Shown here one piece after another: positions 9,301 to 15,923 of a stretch of DNA of 64,000 nucleotides. A program made the position numbers and the translations under genes. How positions within the stretch are numbered: position 1 is the stretch's first letter; every line of letters begins with the position of its first letter. This stretch comes from Sphingomonadales bacterium (GTDB taxonomy: Bacteria; Pseudomonadota; Alphaproteobacteria; Sphingomonadales; Kordiimonadaceae). A model generated the notes under the pieces. That model was not told the origin of the DNA. It did not search any database and worked only from the letters and a program-made list of their open reading frames with translations. The DNA is taken from contig JAALKD010000009.1 of the NCBI GenBank assembly GCA_011088215.1, forward strand, positions 18,473 to 82,472, read 5' to 3'.

Positions 9301-10969
9301 GAGTGTTTCGGCAGGTAGCGGCATTTTACCTGATCTGCAGGGTAGTCTGAGTGCTACTTCCTTTGACTTGCCGGATGGTTTCTCATTAACGGGCGATTTG
9401 TCGCTCACCGTCGCTGGCGATTTGACGCTTGCAGAATTGACCAGCACGCACGCGCTTTCGATCAGCGCAGATGCAATAAACCTGTCGGGCCTCTATACGC
9501 TAGGTGGCTTTGCGGCAACCGGCGGCGTTGTATTGGTTGCAAATACCGAAATCAATACCAGTGCCAGCAACAGCGCGATTACTTTTGCCAGTCCCATTAA
9601 TGGTACAACGACAGGTGCAGAGAACTTGACGTTAAATGCCGGGACTGGCGACATTACTCATGGTGATATTGGTCAGCTAGTCCGAATTGGCGACTTGACC
9701 ATCACTGCTGGCGCATATGACGGTTCCAGTGGCACAACCAACCTGGTCAATATGGTAGTGAACGCGGGTGATATCAGCGTCGGCAACAGCGCTGTCAACG
9801 CAACCGACCGTGTGAACTTGGATGGTACATCCGTTACCGGGTCTATTAACGCAGAAGAAGTTGAAGTGACAGCAACAGATGTTGTCACTGTTGTTGTGGA
9901 TGCTGCGCAGTCAGCCTCGATTGCAGGCGGTGCGGTTACAAACTCGACCGTAGATGCACCTACAGTATCAGTTGAGGCAACAACGGCAGGAGTTACCGGC
10001 GGATCGATTACGGGAACGAATGTTACAGTTGAGGCGACAACAGACGTCGCTTCGCCTGTGCAGGCCACCGGTGGCACCGCGAGCGTAACAGCAGGTACGA
10101 ATGTTACCGGCACGGTTACCGGTGACGCTGTTGCAGTTGTTGCAACAACAGGACAAGTATCAGCCCCAATTACTGCTACAACAGGTACCGCAACCGTCAC
10201 AGCGGGCACTAATGTTTCTGGCACCGTTCAGGCGACGAACGGTAGTGCTAGCGTAACCGCAGGGTCTGATGTGTCGGGTAGCGTTTCCGGCACCAGTGTT
10301 GCTGTGCAGGCGACCTCCGGATCGGTAAATGCGACGGTAAATGCGACGGGCGGAACTGCCAGTGTCTCGGCCGGTAGCAATGTGACTGGTACAGTAACTG
10401 GTACAGATGTATCAGTTGCTGCAGGTGAAACGGTGCAAGCCACGGTCACCGCCGATAATTCGGCAACGGTTGCCGGCAGCACTGTCGAAGTGACGGTTGA
10501 TGCAGACAGCTTGACTGTTGAGGCAGATGTTGAAGCAACCGTTTCAGGGTCGGTAGACGCCGGTAACGTGACAGCCACAGGTTCTGCGGATGTTGATGTG
10601 AATGGTGAAACCGTTGAAGCACCAGCACCTGAGCCAGAACCTGAGCCTGAGCCAGAACCCGAACCGACGTTGTCCACTGAAGTTTTAGCACCAGATGCGG
10701 CTCTTGCTGATGTTGGTTCTCAGGCACCGCAAACCACCACACCCGCCGGCGCGGCGTTCGGTGGTAATAAAGCAGGGGATATCTTTGCTGCTGACTTCTC
10801 TCTCGGGTTTAGTGTTGATGGGTTGTCGACCGCCGCCGGCGCAGAAGGCACAGGCACCGCAGAAACTGAAGAAGACCCGCTTAGCCGTTTTCTTAGGGGA
10901 ATATGGGGCAAACCAAAGAAGCAGCAAAAAGCTTCTGAAAAGCCTGACGAAAAACAGTCGAAGGAATGA
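3362..10969 (+). CDS. TpsA exoprotein: haemagglutinin-type secretion domain plus beta-helix repeats
   Basis: This is a 2535-residue secreted filamentous protein, likely an adhesin. I chose ATG 3362 because GAGG lies about 8 bases upstream; the longer frame from 3293 overlaps tpsB. Residues 1 to about 65 form an extended signal peptide (hydrophobic part TLAGRCLIASVLAMVPYA, cut near TASA). A TPS secretion domain follows to about residue 260 and contains the NPNGI motif (INPNGILFG). Residues about 530-1900 are short repeats of the right-handed beta-helix (NosD/pectate-lyase) kind, including a duplicated block (5034-5890 and 6868-7710). A Val/Thr/Ala-rich repetitive region follows (about 9830-10600), then a Pro-Glu spacer (10620-10670) and a Lys-rich tail. 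No cysteine-rich or toxin domain was recognised. Ligand unknown. Confidence 0.88.
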   Translation: MSSFNTDVFQSSSRQQRSSSLSCLEKKRGYLQRQLMTSTTLAGRCLIASVLAMVPYATASAGPDVNKVVAGDIVIDRPRDSQTDIFQGSDKAIINWNTFSIGENEVVTFHQPSATSLVLNRVVGDASSEILGQLSANGRVLLINPNGILFGKGSQIDVAGIVATTSDVADQDFLAGQYVFEATSASASYVVNEGSITARDNGLVALVAPSVANRGVISARLGQVALASGEQFTIDFYGDSLVQLAVEDDNAADHFAQQTSNFGAQLSNSGAIYADGGTVVMAASDASKFVDGVVNMSGVIQAQSVAEVEGRIIIAGGSSGSVHITGELNTDQSLETGDGGQIHVTGHTVLADENAVFSASASQSGNGGEILVLADGSLSFSASAVALGGRTAGGGGFVETSGTHLTIGETARFDTSANYGDYGLWSLDPTILNVVETGAGGDEVEAATIVSQLETTNVELAASETINVNADIDSSSQSSSTTLSFVDEDSDGNLTINLNASITLGGNQSLAGEGSIVNVANGTSIQNGVDIAATGATVNIASGTYTEDIELDVAGLTLAGAQAGVDARGRAASEAVLTGSIEFTGASDGSTIDGLTISEGSSATTENTGLFIASGATDITIQNTIFSRSGTVDGDTYRGIVTASNGGQTGLLIQNNSFSGWATGVFLNPGASGAQVLNNDFGGNYVGMSIDGPDGTVVTGNSFTNNLFEGLGLGPGAITPTATISANDFTGNVMHVGLYTGGGTEFDFSANSFGGVDAGDMTAAELLDVAAKIGDGIRVADGYSGVAFLRDNHVFVTDGGSIALGLDRAASGDTVMVGAGTYAITETIEIDKSVSLIGAQADVDPRQSAGARTSGSSDEAVIDGGGSLSTIVRIAADDVTLSGFEIRNGTGDLVETDVAVDGLLISYNLIHGSSGDEGIQIRNANSPIIEFNRVYDVTGDGINFTTVTNGIIRSNEVHDSASTNAAIYINEASTASTIQDNYVHDITVNDGIKLGNKDGSDSALAGGTVSGNIVEGVAQDGITVFMSDVTVSGNTVSGSTSENGAIFVDFDVNNVSITGNTLQNNGSDSDAVTTYGVRVGKDQNPTNVTVSGNIFSGNEAQLFDKNGADTLADTIADNSFDALVTVTGGNAVWSSIQDGVDNVASDGLVAIGAGTYSDDVVVSTENITLSGVQAGVDARGRNTDEAVLTGSIEFTGTSDGSTVDGLTIAEGSSATTENTGLFIGSGATDITIQNTIFGRSGTVDGDTYRGIVTTSNGGQTGLLIQNNSFSGWATGVFLNPGATGAQVLNNDFEGNYVGMSIDGPDSAVVTGNDFSNNLFEGLGLGPGATIPTVSVTDNDFMGNTTHIGLYTGDGTVFDFSANRFGGVLASDMSLSELLALEAFIGHGVEPDSGYSGFAFFRDGYVFLNDGGSLAAGLGFADNGDTVLLGDGTYTLATTLDVDKSITLSGESEGGTIINGSSVSGYGIHVTADGVSMNDFTLYGPAVNASTSYGVKVNPDTSDVTDRLLNFSISDVTIRGSGRAELDLNGVTGATITNVTADGREVGDDSVETAGAGVQLTDSSSITLSGVETRGNGWGSVALYQANRSYDQQTSDINIDATDNSFNELGGLFSQDSSDSLDFGVLNLSNFTHIIENADFRSDGDEFTFYRLSEQDAFDYSVDLGSSSLVRGWTGTSIIDGSYFVGNSTQGTAMSISAAAGAVAIGDTIFVRAGTYEESISLATNQVTLSGASGATLNVLEGATGIAISADNVTVSGMTITGPFSENFVDVDWDSAASTFGITVSGAATSFTIDGNTISDVRTGISLSNGSQGTVSNNVIDNTKGSLIVRSDDITLTGNSFGENGNEWDIVFLTGVTDGAYTVSPTFNEAAYGADIMTLSGNNGGMSVLDRRYGSNGLLGIAADVGNRSHVHVSAGSSFTASDDFDLGNGLGNARQPLAAISDALDAAVIGGTIAVGSGTYAEDIVFDGNQQFTFDGATVQSVSAGSGILPDLQGSLSATSFDLPDGFSLTGDLSLTVAGDLTLAELTSTHALSISADAINLSGLYTLGGFAATGGVVLVANTEINTSASNSAITFASPINGTTTGAENLTLNAGTGDITHGDIGQLVRIGDLTITAGAYDGSSGTTNLVNMVVNAGDISVGNSAVNATDRVNLDGTSVTGSINAEEVEVTATDVVTVVVDAAQSASIAGGAVTNSTVDAPTVSVEATTAGVTGGSITGTNVTVEATTDVASPVQATGGTASVTAGTNVTGTVTGDAVAVVATTGQVSAPITATTGTATVTAGTNVSGTVQATNGSASVTAGSDVSGSVSGTSVAVQATSGSVNATVNATGGTASVSAGSNVTGTVTGTDVSVAAGETVQATVTADNSATVAGSTVEVTVDADSLTVEADVEATVSGSVDAGNVTATGSADVDVNGETVEAPAPEPEPEPEPEPEPTLSTEVLAPDAALADVGSQAPQTTTPAGAAFGGNKAGDIFAADFSLGFSVDGLSTAAGAEGTGTAETEEDPLSRFLRGIWGKPKKQQKASEKPDEKQSKE
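5034..5890 (+). repeat. Internal duplication in tpsA, copy 1
   Basis: This block encodes GAQAGVDARGR at its start and DKSVSLIGAQ at its end. It matches 6868-7710 over nearly its whole length, with stretches almost identical at the base level, for example around the shared peptide LLIQNNSFSGWATGVFLNPG. It duplicates a set of beta-helix coils. Confidence 0.85.
6868..7710 (+). repeat. Internal duplication in tpsA, copy 2
   Basis: This is the second copy of the block at 5034-5890, starting GVQAGVDARGR and ending DKSITLSGE. The first two thirds are highly conserved and the last third (SGFAFFRDGYVFLNDGG against SGVAFLRDNHVFVTDGG) has diverged more. That gradient suggests an old duplication with later gene conversion of the centre, or selection on the centre. 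Confidence 0.85.
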
Positions 10970-11310
10970 AGACCAGATGTTGAAACAAATATACCCTAGT
11001 CTATGTGGTTTTATTTTTTCGGTGTTCTAAGGCAATGTTTCCTGTGTAGTGGTTCTCGGCTACCAGTAAAAGTTCGTAATCACTTTATGAATTGGGGAGT
11101 TTCTTATTGTCCACCTGAGCAGTTGAATGAGCATTCAGGTCCGGCCCAACCAAATATTGCAAAGTGTAAGCTTGTTTAGTGCCAAATCGCATCGATAATA
11201 TATCTTTGAGCGGGCTTAAATCCTTGTATCTTCGGAAATTTTCTTTCTTTATGGCGACATCCTTACTAGGGTATTGAGACATATGTGCAGTTCAGTCGGG
11301 TCAAGAGTTA
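10970..11310. other. Gap between tpsA and the hybrid kinase, no gene seen
   Basis: I see no convincing gene, hairpin terminator or repeat in these 341 bases. The reverse-strand 65-codon frame at 11085-11282 has no recognisable domain. The region probably holds the end of the tpsA transcript and the promoter of the hybrid kinase. Confidence 0.4.
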
Positions 11311-13854
11311 ATGCAGGATAATTATTTGTTTGCCGGCGCGCGGGAAGACGACTTCCCCACAGAGCCAAGTGTAGCGTCAACAGAGAATTGGAAAATTCTC
11401 ATCGTTGACGATGAACCTGAAGTACATACACTTACGAAGCTCAATCTACACAGCATTGACTTTCGTGGTGCAGGCATTGATTTTTTGAGTGCATATTCAG
11501 CTAAACAAGCAGAAAAAATTCTCACCGACGACGCTGAAATAGCGGTTATTCTCCTTGATGTTGTGATGGAGAGCGACAATTCAGGCCTAAAACTCGTTGA
11601 AAAAATCCGAAACGAAATGGAAAACAACAGGATTCGCATCATATTGCGAACCGGACAGCCAGGCCAGGCTCCTGAAGCCGAAGTTGTATTGAAATACGAT
11701 ATTAACGACTATCGCTCGAAAACCGACCTGACTCAGGAGCGGATGATTACAACGGTCATTGGTGCTCTTAGAAACTACGCCGACATGCAGGACCTAGAGC
11801 GCGGCGAGCGCCATCGCCGCTATATTGAGGCAAAGTCGGCGGCTCGTTCCTTGTTTCTTGCTTCCGTTAGTCACGAAATCAGGACACCGATGCACGGTAT
11901 TCTCGGCACACTTGAGCTCTTGTCTAATACAAAACCAGATGGGGATCAGCATTCACTAATCAAAATTTGCCAGGATAGTGCAGGTTATCTTCTTGAAATA
12001 ATTGACGATATTTTGGATTTCTCCAAAATTGATGCAGGTAAACTTCAGATTGCTGAAAAACCGGTAAGCCCGGCTGAATTGGTCCATAGCGCTGTTGACC
12101 AGTTAGCTTCACGTGCCTGGTTGAAAGATGTCGAACTCATGGTTCATATCATGCCTGGCACGCCAGCATCCGTAGAATGTGACCCAAAACGGGTATGCCA
12201 AGTGCTTATTAACCTTGTTGGTAACGCCATCAAATTCACCAATCAAGGTCACATCATTATACGGGTGAGCAGCCAAAAACTAGACGACGATGTACATGAG
12301 TTACTCATTGAAGTCGAGGATACCGGGATTGGCATGACGGCTGAGCAGCAATCCAGGTTGTTTACACCTTTTGAACAAGCGAGCGTTGACACCAGTCGAA
12401 AATATGGGGGCACGGGATTGGGCTTGGCCATCAGCCGCAGACTGGTCGAATTGATGGAAGGAACTATTGAGTTGGAAAGTGAACCGGGTATCGGCTCGAC
12501 TTTTCGTTTTTCCCTACCCGTCAAAGCTGCGAACACCGACAAAGCAACAACTGCAAGGCTTGAAGGCCGCAAAATCATGTTGGTCAGCGACGCAACTGAC
12601 AGCATGCAGACAGTGGTCGACATATTGAACGCCGAGCAGGCAGACTTGCTTCATATCAGCGACGCTTCTCAGGTATCGGATAAATTGCTGACTGGGTTGG
12701 CAAAAGGGCAACCGATAGAGGCTATTCTGATTGATGAGACAGTTGACCACCATCACTGTGTTCACTGGTTACGAGAAATTCGGGAGCGGGAACGACTGGC
12801 TGATATTCCGGTAGGCGTCATGATTCGCCGCTCAAGTCGATCGCTTATCTCTCGATTGCGGGGCTACAAGGTGAAACAAATTGTTATGAAAGTGATAAGG
12901 GCGGAGGCACTGGTTTCCGGAGTTGATAATCTGGTTAATCCAGAGTCAGCGGAGATGGCCAGCGAAGTTCCCTCGTCAAATGCTCACAATACAAATCTGG
13001 TGAATTCAAACCTGTCTCGAATAAGATTCCCAGGCACTAAAGTATTGGTGGCGGATGATTCACGAACCAATCAGTTAGTCTTGCGTAAAATGCTAGAGCA
13101 TCTCTCTATTTCTGTTCGAATAGTGGAAAATGGCAAAGACGCCATCAAAGCACTGACAGAAGATGCCGGTACTTTCCATTTAGCCTTTATAGATTGCTTT
13201 ATGCCAGACATAGAGGGGTATGAGGTTGCCCGTCAACTTCGGCAGAAAGAAAATGAAAGCGGTGATCGATTACCGGTGGTTGCCCTTTCGGCAAGCTTCA
13301 TGCCGGAAGATATTCAGATGAGCAAGGAAGCTGGCATGGATTGCTATGTTAGCAAACCAGTAGATATTGCCACTTTGGCAGACGTTCTCGACAAATGGTT
13401 GCCAAGCGACTGTCATCGAGCGGAAACAAGTCACGATGAGGCACTTGTGCTTGAACAGTATCCTGTTCTCAAGTCAAAAGCCGGTAAAGTATCCATTGTT
13501 GACGAAGCCGAAAAAGCTGGGATTGATCTCACCAAGTTACTGGAAGTATACGGCGACTTGAACACCAGATCACGCGTATTGGTTGATATGTTTATGCGTG
13601 ATATTCCGCTCTTTATCCGGGAACTGGAAACCTCTGTGGCCCGCAAGGATCCTGAACGGGTGCGATACTCCGCCCACTCCATTGCGGGCAGCAGCGGTGT
13701 TGTCGGTGCCTTTCACCTCGCGGAATCTGCGCACGCGATAGAGTATAATGTGCAAGGAAACAACTGGGACATAATTGGTAAGCTCACTCCGCAGTTGATG
13801 GGGCAGTGCGAGGCCGCTTGCCGCTTCTTTGAGGCTGTTGACTGGAACGGGTAA
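11311..13854 (+). CDS. Hybrid sensor histidine kinase (REC-HisKA-HATPase-REC-Hpt)
   Basis: This 847-residue cytoplasmic phosphorelay protein has no membrane segment. In order: an N-terminal receiver (about 28-150) with ILIVDDEP and acceptor Asp83 in ILLDVVM; a HisKA dimerisation domain with His188 in SVSHEIRTPMHG; an HATPase domain (about 290-400) with NLVGNAIKF, VEDTGIGM and GTGLGLAIS; a degenerate receiver-like stretch (about 420-545) without a clear acceptor; a receiver (about 575-700) with VLVADDS and Asp628 in FIDCFMPD; and an Hpt domain with His789 in YSAHSIAGSSG. The leading receiver resembles those that precede DUF3369 modules and suggests it is itself phosphorylated by another kinase, perhaps the propeller kinase at 15924. 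It converges on the HopA1-family gene, 6 bases away. No dedicated DNA-binding regulator lies beside it. Confidence 0.92.
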   Translation: MQDNYLFAGAREDDFPTEPSVASTENWKILIVDDEPEVHTLTKLNLHSIDFRGAGIDFLSAYSAKQAEKILTDDAEIAVILLDVVMESDNSGLKLVEKIRNEMENNRIRIILRTGQPGQAPEAEVVLKYDINDYRSKTDLTQERMITTVIGALRNYADMQDLERGERHRRYIEAKSAARSLFLASVSHEIRTPMHGILGTLELLSNTKPDGDQHSLIKICQDSAGYLLEIIDDILDFSKIDAGKLQIAEKPVSPAELVHSAVDQLASRAWLKDVELMVHIMPGTPASVECDPKRVCQVLINLVGNAIKFTNQGHIIIRVSSQKLDDDVHELLIEVEDTGIGMTAEQQSRLFTPFEQASVDTSRKYGGTGLGLAISRRLVELMEGTIELESEPGIGSTFRFSLPVKAANTDKATTARLEGRKIMLVSDATDSMQTVVDILNAEQADLLHISDASQVSDKLLTGLAKGQPIEAILIDETVDHHHCVHWLREIRERERLADIPVGVMIRRSSRSLISRLRGYKVKQIVMKVIRAEALVSGVDNLVNPESAEMASEVPSSNAHNTNLVNSNLSRIRFPGTKVLVADDSRTNQLVLRKMLEHLSISVRIVENGKDAIKALTEDAGTFHLAFIDCFMPDIEGYEVARQLRQKENESGDRLPVVALSASFMPEDIQMSKEAGMDCYVSKPVDIATLADVLDKWLPSDCHRAETSHDEALVLEQYPVLKSKAGKVSIVDEAEKAGIDLTKLLEVYGDLNTRSRVLVDMFMRDIPLFIRELETSVARKDPERVRYSAHSIAGSSGVVGAFHLAESAHAIEYNVQGNNWDIIGKLTPQLMGQCEAACRFFEAVDWNG

Positions 13855-13860
13855 TCGACT

Positions 13861-14807
13861 TTACTTGGCTGGCGAAAGATGGGGTTTGTCCAAATTGAGG
13901 CCCGCCGAAACCCATTCATTCAACATCAATTGCTCAAACTGGTTTACATCAGCTAACCGGCCGCGCTCCAGTCCGCGTGCGATCACACTACATCGATGCA
14001 TACCAAAGCCCAATGCCGCACCCAACCCGTCGGAAGCGGGGTCTTGAGCCCAGGAAATACCATTTTGAATTTTGCATGTGAATGCTGGGGTCGATTTCCT
14101 CAGTGGGAGATCAAGTGACAGAATTTCATTTACCAGTGATGATTGCAAAACCTGTATTGAAGCGCGGGGAAAATATGCGATCAGCGGATCATGCCGGTCG
14201 TAACGGGCAGGTGAATTGATAACCTTCACGGTAGCAGGTAGATGATTTGCTTCAGCCCACTGCAGGATACACCGGAACACCGAAACGGCTTCTTCTTCTC
14301 CTATATTGACATAAATCCTGTCCTGACCGTCGGTTTTATCCGGCACGCCATATGCGCTGAAACCTGTATAAAAGCCGGGCGAAGCATAGCGCTGTCTGTT
14401 GGCATCCGAACAGAAACAGTTTGTATGTGGGGCGTATCTTGCCGCCAGTCATGATTGGTGACTGACAATTGAATGCCCTGCCGTTCAACAATCGCTGTGT
14501 CATCGGTTCGGGCAACTAGGTGCCAGCCGGGACAGTAATAAAATGAAGAAGGCAGAGCCGCGGCCAACTGGTCTGCCAGCGTCTTGTCTTCCAGGCTTTC
14601 GATTAACCTTGCAGCGGAGCCAAGGGGGCGAGGGGAGTAGTGGTTTGAACCTCGCAAACCCTGATAATAATAATGATACAAAAAGGATGTAAGCCGCTGT
14701 TGCTCGCCCAATCCCGCCACCTCACCAATATGTCGGTGAATCCAGCCTTTGTCTGGATTGCAGGACATGTCTCGATCAATTTCTATGACCAGTTTGCGCA
14801 TGTTCAT
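13861..14807 (-). pseudogene. HopA1-family lyase gene, interrupted by an apparent one-base deletion
   Basis: Two overlapping reverse frames together give one HopA1-family protein of about 315 residues. Frame one begins at ATG 14807 and carries the N-terminal part to about VSVRMPTDS; frame two carries RYASPGFYTGF, DRIYVNIG, ATVKVINSPARYDRHD, LIAYF and GFGMHRCSVIARGL to the stop at 13861. The phase change lies between about 14380 and 14405 and is what loss of one base would cause. HopA1-like proteins (TvaD of thioviridamide, LxmY of class V lanthipeptides) are proposed to act with an APH-fold kinase, eliminating phosphate from phospho-Ser/Thr to give dehydroamino acids. The start overlaps the stop of the kinase gene by one base (TGATG), so the pair is translationally coupled. 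Either the gene is dead, the base is a sequencing error, or two polypeptides are made. The sequence alone cannot decide. Confidence 0.75.
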
Positions 14808-15871
14808 CAGATCACTTTGCCGCCATCGTTTGGCACCAGTACACGCATGGTCCTGTTTGGTTGGCTGATAAGTTGCTGAGCTAATGTTAAAAGAAGAACG
14901 TCGCGGCCGGTATATTGACCGCGCGTATAGAGGATGTTCTTGCTACGCTGCAGGATCGCGTGACCGGCGACCCTGCTCAATTGCTTTCTGTCGATGACGG
15001 GTAACCCCGACTTACTCGAAGCTGCACTGTAAGCCGTAAGCATACAGGACCACCAACTCGACAGACTCTTCCACTCGCTAATGCTGGTGCTAAGTGCGCT
15101 ATCGAGCGAGGGTGAAGAACTGTCAACACTAGCAACCCAACGCCGCAACAGAGAAGCAAACAGGTGACCCAGATCCCATACAGGGTCACCTATCCCGGCG
15201 AATTCCCAATCAACAATTCGAGTCTTAGCCGGATCTGTTCGCGTAATTAACAGGTTGCCACCCAGAAGGTCTCCGTGAATAGCGCAGATCAACTTAAGCT
15301 GATGGACAAGTTCTTCCAGGCCTATCCGGCAAGCCTGACTAGTTTGGATGAAAAGATCTCGATCAAGGCCCGGCATGTTTGCATAGGAGCGTGGAGTGAG
15401 TGGTAACATTGAACAAACACGCCCTTGTGGGTCGGTGCTTGATACCCCCACACTGTCATTCTTCCTATACTGCTTCCCGCTGTCGCCGTGAAATGCGCCA
15501 AGGGATTTGCCTAATGCATAAGCAAGGTCGCGGTTGAGAAGTTCGTCTGGCGCGTTTTTGAACGAAACTACACCTTCAGCAAAGTTGCACACCAACCAAC
15601 CGTTACGATTGAGCAAGGTTTTCGGGCGATTACAAAATGTTGACGCGGCAGGCCCAACACCATTGTTGTCAAGCCAGGCGTCTCCCGCGGAATGGTTGTC
15701 GTTGAGCTTTTTTGCAAAAATAGACATACCGCTATCGGTGGTGACCTGAACGGCTGGATGCCGAGCCGACAAAAAAACAACAGAGCATCGGTCGTTATCT
15801 GACACAAGACCGGCCGACACCAAAAAAGCGACGATTTCATCTGAAAGGTGTTTTTTTGTGGTCATTCCCAT
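14807..15871 (-). CDS. APH/choline-kinase-fold phosphotransferase paired with HopA1-type lyase
   Basis: This 354-residue soluble protein carries the APH-family catalytic loop HGDLLGGN (His199, Asp201, Asn205) and the metal-binding segment IVDWEFAGIGDP about 25 residues later. The N-terminal lobe (about 20-130) is divergent. Alone it could be called an aminoglycoside-type kinase. The one-base overlap with a HopA1-family gene instead matches the TvaC/TvaD and LxmK/LxmY pairs, where the kinase phosphorylates Ser/Thr of a precursor peptide and the HopA1 partner eliminates the phosphate. ATG 15871 and ATG 15865 are both possible starts; neither has a strong Shine-Dalgarno. It is divergent from the propeller kinase with a 52-base gap that must hold both promoters. 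Fold is certain; role is inference from context. Confidence 0.8.
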   Translation of the reverse strand: MGMTTKKHLSDEIVAFLVSAGLVSDNDRCSVVFLSARHPAVQVTTDSGMSIFAKKLNDNHSAGDAWLDNNGVGPAASTFCNRPKTLLNRNGWLVCNFAEGVVSFKNAPDELLNRDLAYALGKSLGAFHGDSGKQYRKNDSVGVSSTDPQGRVCSMLPLTPRSYANMPGLDRDLFIQTSQACRIGLEELVHQLKLICAIHGDLLGGNLLITRTDPAKTRIVDWEFAGIGDPVWDLGHLFASLLRRWVASVDSSSPSLDSALSTSISEWKSLSSWWSCMLTAYSAASSKSGLPVIDRKQLSRVAGHAILQRSKNILYTRGQYTGRDVLLLTLAQQLISQPNRTMRVLVPNDGGKVI

Positions 15872-15923
15872 GCGCGGTCAATAGGTTATTGCCTATAGGC
15901 AAGAGTACATCATGGTGGGGTAA

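Noticed and set aside
4254..10742. Many medium-length frames on the reverse strand and in other forward frames across the tpsA gene.
   Set aside because: They are shadows of the repetitive Gly/Thr/Val-rich coding sequence of the exoprotein.
11085..11282. A 65-codon reverse frame in the 341-base gap after tpsA.
   Set aside because: No domain and no ribosome-binding signal; composition looks like non-coding sequence.
14807..15871. Reading the APH-fold kinase as an aminoglycoside resistance gene.
   Set aside because: The one-base overlap with a HopA1-family gene and the divergent N-lobe fit a peptide kinase better.
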